Of a DNA stretch of 64,000 nucleotides, positions 45,217 through 54,606 are shown piece by piece. A model generated the notes under the pieces. It was not told the DNA's origin, searched no databases, and worked only from the letters and a program-made list of their open reading frames with translations. The stretch covers positions 3,720,001-3,784,000 of the forward strand of contig NZ_CP075171.1 in the NCBI RefSeq assembly GCF_021379005.1, read 5' to 3'. The position numbers were made by a program, and so were the translations under genes. Source of the stretch: Leptodesmis sichuanensis A121 (GTDB taxonomy: Bacteria > Cyanobacteriota > Cyanobacteriia > Leptolyngbyales > Leptolyngbyaceae). Each line of letters starts with the position of its first letter. The stretch's first letter is position 1.

Positions 45217-46839
45217 TTATTGCGGGGTAACTGAAGTGCTGGGAGTAGATTCTTCTAACTTCGGTGCTACAGAGGTGGGGGGAGGCGGAGGTTCAACGGT
45301 CGGTGGTGGGGGCAGCGGTTCAGAAGCGGCAGGTTTGCTGGGATTAACTTCGGCTGAAGGACTGGGAGCGGGAGTAGAAGGTGAGGCATTGGACGTGGTG
45401 GGACTCTTTTCAGGTACAGGAGTCGCTTCTACAAGTGAGGGTTCAGGCGAAGCTTCAGGTACTCTGGCTGCAGGTTCAGGTTTGGGGACAACCGGAGGAA
45501 CCGATTTTTTAGGGGAAGGGACTGCCTCGATCGAGGTCTTTGGCGACGGTGAATAGGCGGGGGAGGGAGTAGGCGTAGCGGCATTCGGCCAATCTTGAAT
45601 CGATGGAAAGGCTTGTTCGCTATGAAATAAGGAGGATCCTGGGCCAGTAGTGCCTGCAGCAAGGCGAAGCAGAATTCCTGCTCCTAACCCAATGGCTGCA
45701 GCGATCGCCGAAATGGTCAATAATACTTTGCCAAAGTGTTTAGGGGGTGTGTACGTAATTGGTTGAGGTGGCTGAACAGAGGCATAGGAGGGCCGCTTGG
45801 GTGCTGCTGCTACGGCATAAGTAGCCTGGGTAGAGTGAACGGGTGGTTGGCTGTTGCCAGTTCCATGACCATTTCCGTTGCTATCCACTTTGCCATTGAG
45901 AGGAGCAGGGGCTTGAGTTGGCAACTGGGACAGTGGCTGAGGAGAGTTTACAGCACCATTACTGGGTATAGCAGGTGTCGCTGCAATCGCTGCATAGGGG
46001 CCTGCGGGCAGCCAGGAACCAGGCTTGACAGCGGGGAGTAAGGCTAACCAGGTTGCTACACTTTGAGGACGTAGCTTCGCATTGATCGTTAAGCCGCTTA
46101 GAATGGCAGACTCGATCGCGGTACTCAATTCGGGGCGTAGCTGGCGGGGTGGAGTCAGCGGAGTTTGTTCCCGGAATGTAGCCGCCACCGGAGGTTGCCC
46201 CGTCAGAAGGAAATAGAGGGTGGCAGCCAGGGAATAAACGTCGGTCGCGGGCGTGGCTAATGACTGAAGCGCATGACCTGCGGCGATCGCCGTATAAGGG
46301 CTGATTGAGCGTTGACTGTGATCCTCCTCCAGCATGGCGGGATCAATCAACTCATAATTGACCAACACGACTAGGTCTGACCCAGGAGGCTGAATGATAT
46401 GGTCTGGAGCCACATGGCGATGAATCAATCCATGTTGGTGAATGGCCGTCAGAGCTGAACCCACTTGCTGAATGTAGTGGATCGCCAGGTTTTCCGAAAG
46501 AGAGCCTTTGGTAGCTACCACCTCCGCCAGGGTTGGCCCAGAGACATAATCCATCACCGCGAAAGGTAAGCCGTCTTCCTCAAAGGAATCGATCAGTCTC
46601 ACCAGTGCCGGATGTTGACACCGGGCAAAGCGGCTCACCTGCTCCTGAAACCGCTGTTGAATGAGGGAGAAGTTGGGCTTCTCCCGAAACTCCTGAGGCA
46701 ATGTTTTGAGAATTACGCCATGGTTCAGGGGAACGAGGGTTCCTTTCAATGTGATGCTTGAGCCACCCTGACCCAGAACATGGTTCACCAAATATTTGCC
46801 ATTTTGCAGGGTTGTGCCAGCCGTCAGTTTCATGGCCAC
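45217..46839 (-). CDS. Membrane-anchored Ser/Thr kinase-like protein, predicted pseudokinase
   Basis: 540 residues. N-terminal kinase fold (about 15-270): Gly-rich loop LGQGGSS (22-28), the ATP-binding Lys45 in VILKTL, and C-lobe features such as DVYSLAATLYFLLTGQPP. The catalytic loop reads HRHVAPDH (140-147) instead of HRDxKPxN, and DFG is NYE (161-163), so the catalytic Asp, Lys, Asn and metal-binding Asp are all lost. Then a Pro/Gln linker, one transmembrane helix (about 375-395) and an extracellular Pro/Ser-rich tail of about 140 residues. Probably a scaffold or nucleotide sensor rather than a kinase. Confidence 0.9.
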   Translation of the reverse strand: MAMKLTAGTTLQNGKYLVNHVLGQGGSSITLKGTLVPLNHGVILKTLPQEFREKPNFSLIQQRFQEQVSRFARCQHPALVRLIDSFEEDGLPFAVMDYVSGPTLAEVVATKGSLSENLAIHYIQQVGSALTAIHQHGLIHRHVAPDHIIQPPGSDLVVLVNYELIDPAMLEEDHSQRSISPYTAIAAGHALQSLATPATDVYSLAATLYFLLTGQPPVAATFREQTPLTPPRQLRPELSTAIESAILSGLTINAKLRPQSVATWLALLPAVKPGSWLPAGPYAAIAATPAIPSNGAVNSPQPLSQLPTQAPAPLNGKVDSNGNGHGTGNSQPPVHSTQATYAVAAAPKRPSYASVQPPQPITYTPPKHFGKVLLTISAIAAAIGLGAGILLRLAAGTTGPGSSLFHSEQAFPSIQDWPNAATPTPSPAYSPSPKTSIEAVPSPKKSVPPVVPKPEPAARVPEASPEPSLVEATPVPEKSPTTSNASPSTPAPSPSAEVNPSKPAASEPLPPPPTVEPPPPPTSVAPKLEESTPSTSVTPQ

Positions 46840-46884
46840 GCTTGCGAATAAACTTCCCCATCCTATCGTTTTGTTGCGTTTCCC

Positions 46885-47667
46885 TCAACTCGCATTCTCT
46901 TCGCCCGGATAAGGAGTTAAAATTTCCACCCCGGTTTCTGTCACCGCAACGGTATGTTCGCACTGAGCCGAGAGTTTGCGATCGCGCGTGACTGCTGTCC
47001 AGTTATCTTTCAAAACTTCGACTTCGTGAGTGCCTTCATTGATCATTGGCTCAATGGTGAACACCATCCCGGCTCGCAGCTTTTTACCTGTTCCCCGTTT
47101 GCCATAGTGAGGAATCTGAGGGGCGGTATGAAAGACATTACTGATACCATGGCCGACAAAATCTTCAACCACAGAAAATCCCTGAGCCTCGGCATACTCC
47201 TGAATCGCTGCCCCAATATCACCAATCCGGGCACCTGGCTTAATCGCTGCGATTCCCCGACGGCGGCATTCATCCGTCACTTCTACCAACTTGCGGGCGA
47301 TCGGCGATGGCTCTCCCACAAAAAACATTTTTGAGGTGTCTCCGTGATAGCCATCCACAATTAACGTGACATCAATATTAATAATGTCGCCTTCTTTGAG
47401 AATCTGCTTGGCATTCGGGATGCCGTGACACACCACTTCGTTAACACTGGTACAAATCGATTTAGGATAGCCTTTGTAGCCCAGAGGGGCGCTTTTGGCT
47501 CCGTGCTTTTGAGTCCAGCGCTCGGCTTCGTTATCCAGTTCTAGTGTGCTAATTCCCGGCTGTACCAGTGTGCCTAAGTAATGCAAAAGTTCAGCAGCAA
47601 GACGACCCGCCCGCCGCATTTTTTCTATTTCCCGGCTGGATAAAAGAGTAATAACTTCGCGTTCCAT
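46885..47667 (-). CDS. map: Methionine aminopeptidase
   Basis: 260 residues from ATG 47667 (in-frame ATGs at 47688 and 47676 are alternatives). Removes N-terminal Met; type I MAP with metal ligands in NIDVTLIVDGYHGDTSKMF, GHGISNVFHTAPQIPHY and FTIEPMINEG. Start of a minus-strand series map - pseudokinase - DUF6825 - UbiB - PP2C, although a shared transcript is not certain. Confidence 0.97.
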   Translation of the reverse strand: MEREVITLLSSREIEKMRRAGRLAAELLHYLGTLVQPGISTLELDNEAERWTQKHGAKSAPLGYKGYPKSICTSVNEVVCHGIPNAKQILKEGDIINIDVTLIVDGYHGDTSKMFFVGEPSPIARKLVEVTDECRRRGIAAIKPGARIGDIGAAIQEYAEAQGFSVVEDFVGHGISNVFHTAPQIPHYGKRGTGKKLRAGMVFTIEPMINEGTHEVEVLKDNWTAVTRDRKLSAQCEHTVAVTETGVEILTPYPGEENAS

Positions 47668-47787
47668 GCTCTTCATTCTACTTCGCATTACTTTGCGCTA
47701 GTGTAGCCATTAGCGATCGCGAAAATACAGACCTGAACGACATTTAGTAGAATATTGCCATCATGCGGTAGGAAGCGAGGTTTTGCG

Positions 47788-48627
47788 GTGGACGAATTGA
47801 GAACGGCTCTGGAATGGGCAACGGATGAGGAGTTACAAGACCTGACGGAAATTCTCTTCCGTCCCAAATTTAACCCACTGGATTATCTACATACGCCTGC
47901 GCCTCTGCAGGTTCAGAGCCAGGATCGGGAGGCGTGGTTGGACTCCCTGGAAGACCGCATTCGCTTCTTAGCAGCGGATGGCATGACAGTTTTAAGTGGT
48001 AAGACCAGGCAACTGAGTTATCGCCAGATCCTGATTCAGGTTTGCCGTTACCTCAAGCTGCCTTATCAAGCGTCCATGTCCACAATTGATCTGGAAGCGG
48101 AAGTCTTTTTAGCGCTCCTGGGACGGGCCTGGAAACAACTGCCAGCGTCGGAAAAGGGAGAATTAACCCTGCAATTGAAGCAATCCCTCACCAAGTCTCA
48201 ACTTCTGCCCCAGTTGCCTCTGGCGGCCCAACAGGATCCCATGAGTCTGGTAGTGAAAGGCGGTACCGCTCTAGCGGTCACGTCCCTGGTGCGTCCGATG
48301 GTGCTGCAATTGATTGCCCATCAATTTGCGCTGCACTTTGCCCGATATCAGGTTGCGCAACAGGCGGCGGCTCTGGGTGGAGCGATCGCAACTCAGTTTC
48401 AGAGACACCTGACCGTTCAAATGGCTCGTCAGGGAATGGCAGTCAGTGCGGCCCGGTATGCAGCCGTGCGGGGAGTGTTTGCCTGTTTAGGGCCAGCGTT
48501 GTGGGCCTGGTTTTTCGCAGATTTAGGATGGCGAGCGATTTCTACGAACTATGGGCGCATTATTCCCACCATTTATGCCCTGGCTCAAATTCGCCTGACC
48601 CGTGTGGAGTGCTTTGAACCTGCTTAA
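47788..48627 (+). CDS. YaaW-like (UPF0174) protein
   Basis: 279 residues from the GTG at 47788, with GAGG 8 nt upstream; an ATG at 47764 would add 8 non-family residues. VDELRTALEWATDEELQDLT, ILFRPKFNPLDYLHTPAPLQ, DREAWLDSLEDRIRFLAADG match the YaaW/UPF0174 group of unknown function. The second half is Ala-rich and hydrophobic, with possible membrane-associated helices (about 170-250). Its end overlaps the next gene's GTG start by 26 nt. Confidence 0.8.
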   Translation: MDELRTALEWATDEELQDLTEILFRPKFNPLDYLHTPAPLQVQSQDREAWLDSLEDRIRFLAADGMTVLSGKTRQLSYRQILIQVCRYLKLPYQASMSTIDLEAEVFLALLGRAWKQLPASEKGELTLQLKQSLTKSQLLPQLPLAAQQDPMSLVVKGGTALAVTSLVRPMVLQLIAHQFALHFARYQVAQQAAALGGAIATQFQRHLTVQMARQGMAVSAARYAAVRGVFACLGPALWAWFFADLGWRAISTNYGRIIPTIYALAQIRLTRVECFEPA

Positions 48628-50038
48628 GCGATCGCTCCAGAAGTGGCGCATCCCGTTACAAGATCACCCTGATCCGCGATTGCACCTATCCTGGAACTGG
48701 GCGCAACTGGCCTTAATCGTTCTACCATTTAGCCCACTGTTGGCTAGTTTTGGCATTTTCTTTGCCCTGCTGGCCCTCTGGAAAACTCATGCCCGGTTGA
48801 TGCTGGCCCGTCCCTTCAATCAGGGCTTAATTGCACTCAGTATCTTGATGCTGCTCAGTGCTACTTTCGCGGCTCATCCTGGAGATGCCTTTCTTGGGTT
48901 GTTTAACTTCCTGCCCTTTTTTCTAGGGTTTGCTGTTCTCAGTGAATTGATTCAATCTCCCGCCCAACTACGTCGGATGGCCTGGATTGTTGTCTACACA
49001 TCGGTACCCGTTGTTCTGATTGGCCTGCTACAGATGCTGGCTGGGAGCATGGGGTGGCAGCAGCCCTTCCATCCTCAAATTCTGTGGGTGCTGTTGGAGT
49101 GGAACATTGACCCCAAAGGGACTCCTCCAGGCCGGATGTCTTCCATCTTTTTTTATGCCAACGTGCTGGCGAGCTATCTGGTGATCAGTTTCTCTCTGGC
49201 AATGGGACTTTGGATGGAGGCTGTAGGAGAAGGACGAAGGACAAAGAACCAAGAAGCACACAAAATCCCAAATCCCAAATCCCAAATCCCAAATTGGTTA
49301 TCCTGCCACTCGCAAGTTCTATTTTTAACCCTGGTATTTGTGGGGAATGCAATCGCCCTGATCCTGACCAATTCCCGGAATGCCTGGGTGATCGCCACGA
49401 TCGCCTGTCTTGCCTGCGGGCTGTACCGGGGCTGGTACTGGCTATGGATGGGTGTGAGTGCCGTGGCAGGGATAGTGCTAGGAGCGTCCTTTGCCCCTTC
49501 TCCTTTACGAGAAGGGTTACGACACATCGTTCCAGCCTTCTTTTGGGCACGGCTCACCGATGAACTGTATCCCGATCGCCCAGTTCCGACCTTAAGGACA
49601 ACTCAATGGCAATTTGCGTTGCATCTCACGCAACAGCGGCCCTGGACAGGCTGGGGGTTAAGAAACTTTAGCCCGTTGTACGAGGCAGCAACTCAGTTCA
49701 AGCTCGGCCATCCCCATAACCTGCCATTCATGCTGCTGTGTGAGACGGGTATTCCAGCCACGCTGTTGTTTTTAGGACTGGTGGGTTGGGCAGTGGTTCA
49801 GGGGTTCAGGCAACTATCCAGTTTTGGGGATGGGCGCGATCGCTGGATTCTATTGACCTTCCTGATTGCTTTCCTCAGTTGTGCAGGATTTTCCCTCTTT
49901 GATATCACCCTGTTCGATGCCCGCCTTAACTGGTATGGCTGGTTTTTATTGGCAGGAATATTGGGAGTATCAAGGCCGTCAATGAGGATGAGGGATGAGG
50001 GATGGGGGATTATCCACTTTCTTAGGGATCACGATTGA
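48602..50038 (+). CDS. O-antigen ligase-like membrane protein with repeat-encoded insert
   Basis: 478 residues, GTG start, about ten transmembrane helices. The Wzy_C region is recognised by AIALILTNSRNAWVIATIAC, then WTGWGLRNFSPLY and GHPHNLPFMLLCETG in the large loop. Predicted O-antigen ligase or polymerase-type enzyme for surface polysaccharide; related proteins in cyanobacteria were once named IctB. A hydrophilic insert of about 20 residues (GRRTKNQEAHKIPNPKSQI PN) between two helices is encoded by the heptamer array at 49262-49295. The last 18 codons come from GGATGAGGGATGAGGG repeats. Confidence 0.8.
   Translation: MWSALNLLKRSLQKWRIPLQDHPDPRLHLSWNWAQLALIVLPFSPLLASFGIFFALLALWKTHARLMLARPFNQGLIALSILMLLSATFAAHPGDAFLGLFNFLPFFLGFAVLSELIQSPAQLRRMAWIVVYTSVPVVLIGLLQMLAGSMGWQQPFHPQILWVLLEWNIDPKGTPPGRMSSIFFYANVLASYLVISFSLAMGLWMEAVGEGRRTKNQEAHKIPNPKSQIPNWLSCHSQVLFLTLVFVGNAIALILTNSRNAWVIATIACLACGLYRGWYWLWMGVSAVAGIVLGASFAPSPLREGLRHIVPAFFWARLTDELYPDRPVPTLRTTQWQFALHLTQQRPWTGWGLRNFSPLYEAATQFKLGHPHNLPFMLLCETGIPATLLFLGLVGWAVVQGFRQLSSFGDGRDRWILLTFLIAFLSCAGFSLFDITLFDARLNWYGWFLLAGILGVSRPSMRMRDEGWGIIHFLRDHD
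49262..49295 (+). repeat. CCCAAAT heptamer repeat inside the O-antigen-ligase-like gene
   Basis: Four 7-nt units AAATCCC in a row plus partial ends, in frame, encoding KIPNPKSQIPN. It follows an AGGACGAAGGACAAAG stretch like that inside rimI. Confidence 0.85.
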
Positions 50039-50120
50039 TGGCATTCCTGCAACCTCCTGTAGCCGTTAAAATGTTGAGAAGTTAGACCATTCATTGAATC
50101 TTTAACTTAGTGGAACTGGC

Positions 50121-50870
50121 GTGAGTGAGGATCGAACGGCCCCCGAGAGTGGAGCAGCTAGAAAGCCGTATCAAAAGGTGTTGGATGACAGCTATTACGG
50201 GTTGCTGGGTGTGCATCCTTCGGCATCAATGCGAGATATCCGGCAAGCCTATCGGGACTTGAGCAAGTTGTACCACCCCGATACAACAAAGCTGCCTACG
50301 GCGATCGCTACTGCCAGGTTTCAGCAATTGAATGAAGCCTATGCCACGCTTAGCAACCCGGAACGACGGGGAGTATACGATCGTAAAATTGGTTACTCGT
50401 CTGTTCCAGTCATTCAACCCTTACCAAACTTAAACACGCCTGCGAAACAACCGCGCAAGTATCAATCCTCGTCTGCCTATCTGGATCCGACCGATCGCCC
50501 TTTGTCTCCTGGAGAATTGTTTGCCCTATTCATCATGGGTGTCACCCTGGTTGGATGTTTGTGTCTGGCCATCATGGTTGGACTAACACGGGGAGAAGCG
50601 TTACTGCAAACCCAAATGGTACAAAATGAGACTGGGCTACCTTTGATTCAGACTGCCCCAGTTTCCGACCCAGTACCTGTTCGTTCCACGGATTTCTTAG
50701 ACAAAACTAAACTGTCTCCAGAACCAGCGATCGCGGTGCCAGATCAAACAAAGGCATCTTTCCAACCACCTGCATCAGGGGTACCCGCTCAAGTGCCTGT
50801 AGAGGCTCCTGTTCCTGCGACTTTCCCACCTGAGTCTTTACCTGATGCCCCGCAAAAGGCTGCATCCTGA
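50121..50870 (+). CDS. J-domain membrane protein
   Basis: 249 residues from a GTG. N-terminal J-domain (about 22-92: YYGLLGVHPSASMRDIRQAY, HPD in LYHPDTTKL), one transmembrane helix (about 133-155, LFALFIMGVTLVGCLCLAIM) and a Pro/Ala/Val-rich tail of about 90 residues. HPD is intact, so it should recruit and stimulate a DnaK at the membrane. Lacks the zinc-finger and C-terminal domains of DnaJ. Confidence 0.92.
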   Translation: MSEDRTAPESGAARKPYQKVLDDSYYGLLGVHPSASMRDIRQAYRDLSKLYHPDTTKLPTAIATARFQQLNEAYATLSNPERRGVYDRKIGYSSVPVIQPLPNLNTPAKQPRKYQSSSAYLDPTDRPLSPGELFALFIMGVTLVGCLCLAIMVGLTRGEALLQTQMVQNETGLPLIQTAPVSDPVPVRSTDFLDKTKLSPEPAIAVPDQTKASFQPPASGVPAQVPVEAPVPATFPPESLPDAPQKAAS

Positions 50871-50902
50871 CCCGCTGCTCTCAAAAAGCTTTGTTAATCG
50901 TT

Positions 50903-51184
50903 ATGAACAGCATGACCCTTCCACCCGCTGATACGCCGCTATACAATCACCCCTTACCTGAAATTGAACGCTGGTTAGCCGATCGCGGTTGCCAGCAAGA
51001 TAAGACCGATCTGCATTGCTGGTATCTCGAACAACCCACATGGAAAGCCGAACTCTGGTTAGATGTGGATCAATTAACCGTCCGTTATTTCAACTTTGGG
51101 GAAGGCGATCGTGCTGTGCAGCGATCGTTCAAATACTCGCTCAGTCGTCAGGATATTGAGGACGCGATTTTTGCAGGGCCTTAA
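50903..51184 (+). CDS. DUF3143 family protein
   Basis: 93 residues from ATG 50903 (others at 50891 and 50912). The family is shown by DTPLYNHPLPEIERWLADRG, CQQDKTDLHCWYLEQPTWKA and SLSRQDIEDAIFAGP. Small soluble cyanobacterial protein of unknown function, 33 nt downstream of the J-domain gene and probably co-transcribed. Confidence 0.85.
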   Translation: MNSMTLPPADTPLYNHPLPEIERWLADRGCQQDKTDLHCWYLEQPTWKAELWLDVDQLTVRYFNFGEGDRAVQRSFKYSLSRQDIEDAIFAGP

Positions 51185-51247
51185 GAAATAGTTTTCAGTT
51201 CTTAGTTTTGAGTTTTAAGTTGTGGGTTGAGGCAAACAACTTAAAAC

Positions 51248-51997
51248 TTATAATTTCCCAAACCTTCTGTCTCGTTGCTGGTAGGCACAGAGAGCCTGGT
51301 GGAATTCGTTGCGATCGAAGTCAGGCCACAGGGTATCGGTGACATACAGTTCTCCATAGGCCATTTGCCAGAGAAGGAAGTTACTCAGGCGCATTTCGCC
51401 ACTGGTGCGGATGAGTAAGTCTGGGTCACAAATTCCTGTGGTGTAGAGGTGCCGCTCAAACAATGCTTCGTCAATTTGTTCCGGCTCAATTAATCCCTGT
51501 TGTACCTTTTCGGCAATACTACGGCACGCCTGGATGATTTCTTGCCGTCCCCCGTAGTTTGTGGCCACTGTGAATTGAATCCCGGAATTATTAGCGGTAG
51601 CCTCTACAGACCGTTCAATTTCAGCTTGCAGGGAAAGCGGTAAGGCATGGAGATTGCCCACAAACCGAATACGAACGTTTTCCTGCATCATTTCGCGCAG
51701 TTCTTGCCTTAGTACCCGCTCAAACAGCGTCATAAGAAACTCCACCTCTTCCAAGGGGCGGCCCCAGTTCTCAGTGGAAAAGGCATAGGCCGTTAACGCT
51801 TCAATGCCCCAATCGCGGCAGCACCGTAACAAATCTTTCAGGACATCGACTCCCCGCCGATGACCCATAATTCGTGGCATTCCCCGCCGTTTTGCCCAGC
51901 GACCGTTGCCATCCATAATGACGGCAACATGTCGGGGTAGACGCTCTCGTTGCAGGTCAGCGGGTAACAGTTGCAGGACGGTTGAGTTTGCGGTCAT
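51248..51997 (-). CDS. uppS: Isoprenyl (di-trans,poly-cis-undecaprenyl) diphosphate synthase
   Basis: 249 residues. Makes undecaprenyl diphosphate for cell wall and polysaccharide carriers. Substrate site [15 protein letters not shown] with the catalytic Asp, [20 protein letters not shown] and C-terminal [18 protein letters not shown] with [12 protein letters not shown]. Third in the series lysA-cdaA-uppS, a grouping common in cyanobacteria. Confidence 0.97.
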   Translation of the reverse strand: MTANSTVLQLLPADLQRERLPRHVAVIMDGNGRWAKRRGMPRIMGHRRGVDVLKDLLRCCRDWGIEALTAYAFSTENWGRPLEEVEFLMTLFERVLRQELREMMQENVRIRFVGNLHALPLSLQAEIERSVEATANNSGIQFTVATNYGGRQEIIQACRSIAEKVQQGLIEPEQIDEALFERHLYTTGICDPDLLIRTSGEMRLSNFLLWQMAYGELYVTDTLWPDFDRNEFHQALCAYQQRDRRFGKL

Positions 51998-52079
51998 GGT
52001 TTCTCCAGATTTGACTATGCCCTAAAGTCAGTGAACACTACGGGTAACTGGGATGGCTGTCCGTAGTTTCCAGGTTTAC

Positions 52080-53051
52080 TTAATTTTTATGTTTTCGTCC
52101 TGGGAATAATTGTTTAATTAACGTCCACGGGGTAGCCAGGACTTGACGAACCATACTGCGGAGGTTCGGTGCGACCGTTTCGCGATCGCCTCCTTGAGAC
52201 AGGCGTGCCTCCAAAAGTTCTTTCAGTTTACTGCTGGTCAAGGGTCGATTGAGTATTCCCCGTTCGGCCAGGGAAATAGATCCTGTTTCTTCAGAAACAA
52301 CCACGCAAATGCAGTTTTCGACCCGTTCCGTAATTCCCATTGCAGCCCGGTGGCGAGTACCCAGTTGGCGAGAAGCGGTGCGTTCGGAAAGGGGCAGAAT
52401 TACCCCTGCGGCCACAATCCGGGTATCTCGGATCAAAACAGCCCCGTCATGTAATAGCGTACTGGTTTGAAAAATGGTTTGTAACAGCTCTTTCGATACT
52501 TCGGCGTTCAGCCGCACTCCTGGCACGGAAAAATCTCGTTCATCAATTGGGCTGCCGGTTTCAATAATCATCAGTGCCCCGGTACGGTTTTGCGATAGTT
52601 CTTTCACTGCATCTACAATCTCATCCACTGTACTACTGGATTTGTGGGGACTCCGCTGGTACGGCTGGATCAACTGCAGGATCTGTCCCCGACCTAATTG
52701 TTCCAGAAACCGTCTGAACTCTGATTGCAAAATGAAAGCCATAGCAACGGCTGAACCAATGACCAGGTTGTTCAGCACGAAACTCAGCAACCTTAAGTCC
52801 AATCGTGTACTAACAGCCGCCGCCAGCATGAGGATAATAAAGCCACGCACCATCCACAGTGTGCGACGCTCACCGATGATGACCAACATCATATAAGTCA
52901 GGATGATCACCAAACTGACATCAACCAGTGACCAAACGGTGTCTGCAACGTGGCCAGGTAAAAATCGGTTTAATAAATTTTGGAGGGGAATCAGGCACAA
53001 AGATGGTGTCCAGACAGGATCCGCCAGCCATTGCCTCCAAAAGTCTCCCAT
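52080..53051 (-). CDS. cdaA: Diadenylate cyclase CdaA
   Basis: 323 residues. Makes c-di-AMP from two ATP. Three N-terminal transmembrane helices (about 42-60, 68-88, 92-110) precede the DAC domain (about 115-265) with LLHDGAVLIRDTRIVAAGVI (DGA motif) and LGTRHRAAMG (RHR motif). C-terminal region about 50 residues with basic ends. Same strand as lysA and uppS; c-di-AMP governs osmolyte and envelope homeostasis in other bacteria. Confidence 0.96.
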   Translation of the reverse strand: MGDFWRQWLADPVWTPSLCLIPLQNLLNRFLPGHVADTVWSLVDVSLVIILTYMMLVIIGERRTLWMVRGFIILMLAAAVSTRLDLRLLSFVLNNLVIGSAVAMAFILQSEFRRFLEQLGRGQILQLIQPYQRSPHKSSSTVDEIVDAVKELSQNRTGALMIIETGSPIDERDFSVPGVRLNAEVSKELLQTIFQTSTLLHDGAVLIRDTRIVAAGVILPLSERTASRQLGTRHRAAMGITERVENCICVVVSEETGSISLAERGILNRPLTSSKLKELLEARLSQGGDRETVAPNLRSMVRQVLATPWTLIKQLFPGRKHKN

Positions 53052-53116
53052 TGATCTGGATGAAGCCTCTGCCCTCGTTGGGTTCTAAAAAAATTTCTTG
53101 AGGCTGAATCAGTTGA

Positions 53117-54592
53117 CTAAACCTCAGTGGTCAGCGATCGCAACCGTTCAGGCAGGCGGTCTTGACGAATCAAATCTCTGTAAGTTTCACGTTGCAGGAT
53201 CACATTAGCTTCCCCTGCATGAACCAGTACAGCCGCCGGACGGGGTATGCGATTGTAATTTGATGACATGCTGTAATTGTATGCGCCAGTGGCCGGAATG
53301 ACGAGTAGATCACCCGGTTGAGTGGCGGGTAATTTTGCCTCCTTGATGAGAACGTCACCAGATTCGCAATGTTTCCCGGCTACTGTCACCGTTTCTGTGC
53401 AGGGAGCAGACATACGATTCGCCACCACAGCGCGGTACACCGACTGATAAGTAATGGGACGCGGATTGTCTGACATTCCCCCATCCACGGCAATATAGGT
53501 ACGGATGCCGGGAATAGTCTTATGCCCCCCGATCGTATAAGCCGTGACGCAGGCCGAACCGATCAGCGATCGTCCCGGTTCACAAATCACTTTAGGATAG
53601 GGAATGTTTTGCAAGTCACACGCCTGTGCCAGAGACTGAGCCACAACCTTTACCCAGGCATCGATACTGGGTGGATCGTCCGCTTCTGTGTAGCGAATTC
53701 CCAGACCACCCCCAATATTCAACTCCTGAATGGCCAATCCATACTGTGTTGCCTTGGTCAGCCACTGTACCATCACTGGCCCCAAATCTTCATGGGGCTG
53801 CAATTCAAAAATCTGGGAACCAATGTGAGCGTGTAATCCAACGCAGGACAAATTAGGATGTTCGCTCAAAAACCGGAATACATCATCCAGTTGATTGGGG
53901 TCAAAGCCAAATTTGCTGTCCAGGTGCCCAGTGCGAATGTATTCGTGGGTGTGACATTCGATGCCAGGGGTGAGGCGGATCATGACCCGGATGGGATTTT
54001 GGATTTTGGATTTTGGATTTTGGATTGGTTCAGAGCCTGAAGCGGCAGTTTCAAAGTTGGCGAGGGTTTCGAGTTCCAGCCAGTTGTCTACGACGATCGT
54101 GATGCCAGACTCCACGGCAAAGCACAATTCATCCAGGGATTTATTGTTACCGTGCAGGTAAATTCGATCGGGGGTAAATCCGGCTTCTAAAGCAGTCAGC
54201 AATTCGCCTCCGGAGACGACATCAATGCCCAGTTCCTCGCTGGCAACGATCGCACAGACGGCCAGACAATTCCAGGCTTTGGAAGCATAGATGGGTTGAG
54301 ATTCCCCTGGATAGTAGCGAACAAAGGCTTCTCGATACTGGCGACAGGCAAGGCGCAGCGTATCCTCATCCAGAATGTAAAGCGGGGAACCAAACTGCTT
54401 CACCAAATCCACGACATCGCAGCCACCAATTTCTAGATGATCCTGGCTGTTCACCCGTGCCGTTAGCGGCAACAGAAACTGATTCGGCGATGGATTTTCG
54501 TCGGTAGATGGCAGTGAGGGTAAGTAACGGCGACCAGAATTCTCAACTTCTGTGGCTGGGAGCGATACCATTGTGGGCTTTGTGTCCTCCAT
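53117..54592 (-). CDS. lysA: Diaminopimelate decarboxylase with repeat-encoded insert
   Basis: 491 residues. PLP enzyme that makes lysine from meso-diaminopimelate. PLP lysine in IYASKAWNCLAV (Lys104 or 105), GLHAHIGSQIFE, GGGLGIRYTE, the CEPGRSLIGS site and the C-terminal AVLVHAGEANVI. Start ATG 54592; ATG 54571 with GGAGG upstream is possible. Residues about 184-200 (ASGSEPIQNPKSKIQNP) are an extra stretch absent from ordinary LysA, encoded by the heptamer array 53994-54028. First gene of lysA-cdaA-uppS. Confidence 0.96.
   Translation of the reverse strand: MEDTKPTMVSLPATEVENSGRRYLPSLPSTDENPSPNQFLLPLTARVNSQDHLEIGGCDVVDLVKQFGSPLYILDEDTLRLACRQYREAFVRYYPGESQPIYASKAWNCLAVCAIVASEELGIDVVSGGELLTALEAGFTPDRIYLHGNNKSLDELCFAVESGITIVVDNWLELETLANFETAASGSEPIQNPKSKIQNPIRVMIRLTPGIECHTHEYIRTGHLDSKFGFDPNQLDDVFRFLSEHPNLSCVGLHAHIGSQIFELQPHEDLGPVMVQWLTKATQYGLAIQELNIGGGLGIRYTEADDPPSIDAWVKVVAQSLAQACDLQNIPYPKVICEPGRSLIGSACVTAYTIGGHKTIPGIRTYIAVDGGMSDNPRPITYQSVYRAVVANRMSAPCTETVTVAGKHCESGDVLIKEAKLPATQPGDLLVIPATGAYNYSMSSNYNRIPRPAAVLVHAGEANVILQRETYRDLIRQDRLPERLRSLTTEV
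53994..54028 (-). repeat. CCAAAAT heptamer repeat inside lysA
   Basis: Five 7-nt units of ATTTTGG on the plus strand (CCAAAAT on the coding strand), in frame, encoding QNPKSKIQNP. Same peptide as in the rimI copy. Confidence 0.85.
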
Positions 54593-54606
54593 TAGGGCAA
54601 AAAAAC

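Noticed and set aside
49262-49295. Heptamer arrays considered as CRISPR-like repeats
   Set aside because: Units are only 7 nt with no spacers, lie inside coding frames, and no cas gene is present.
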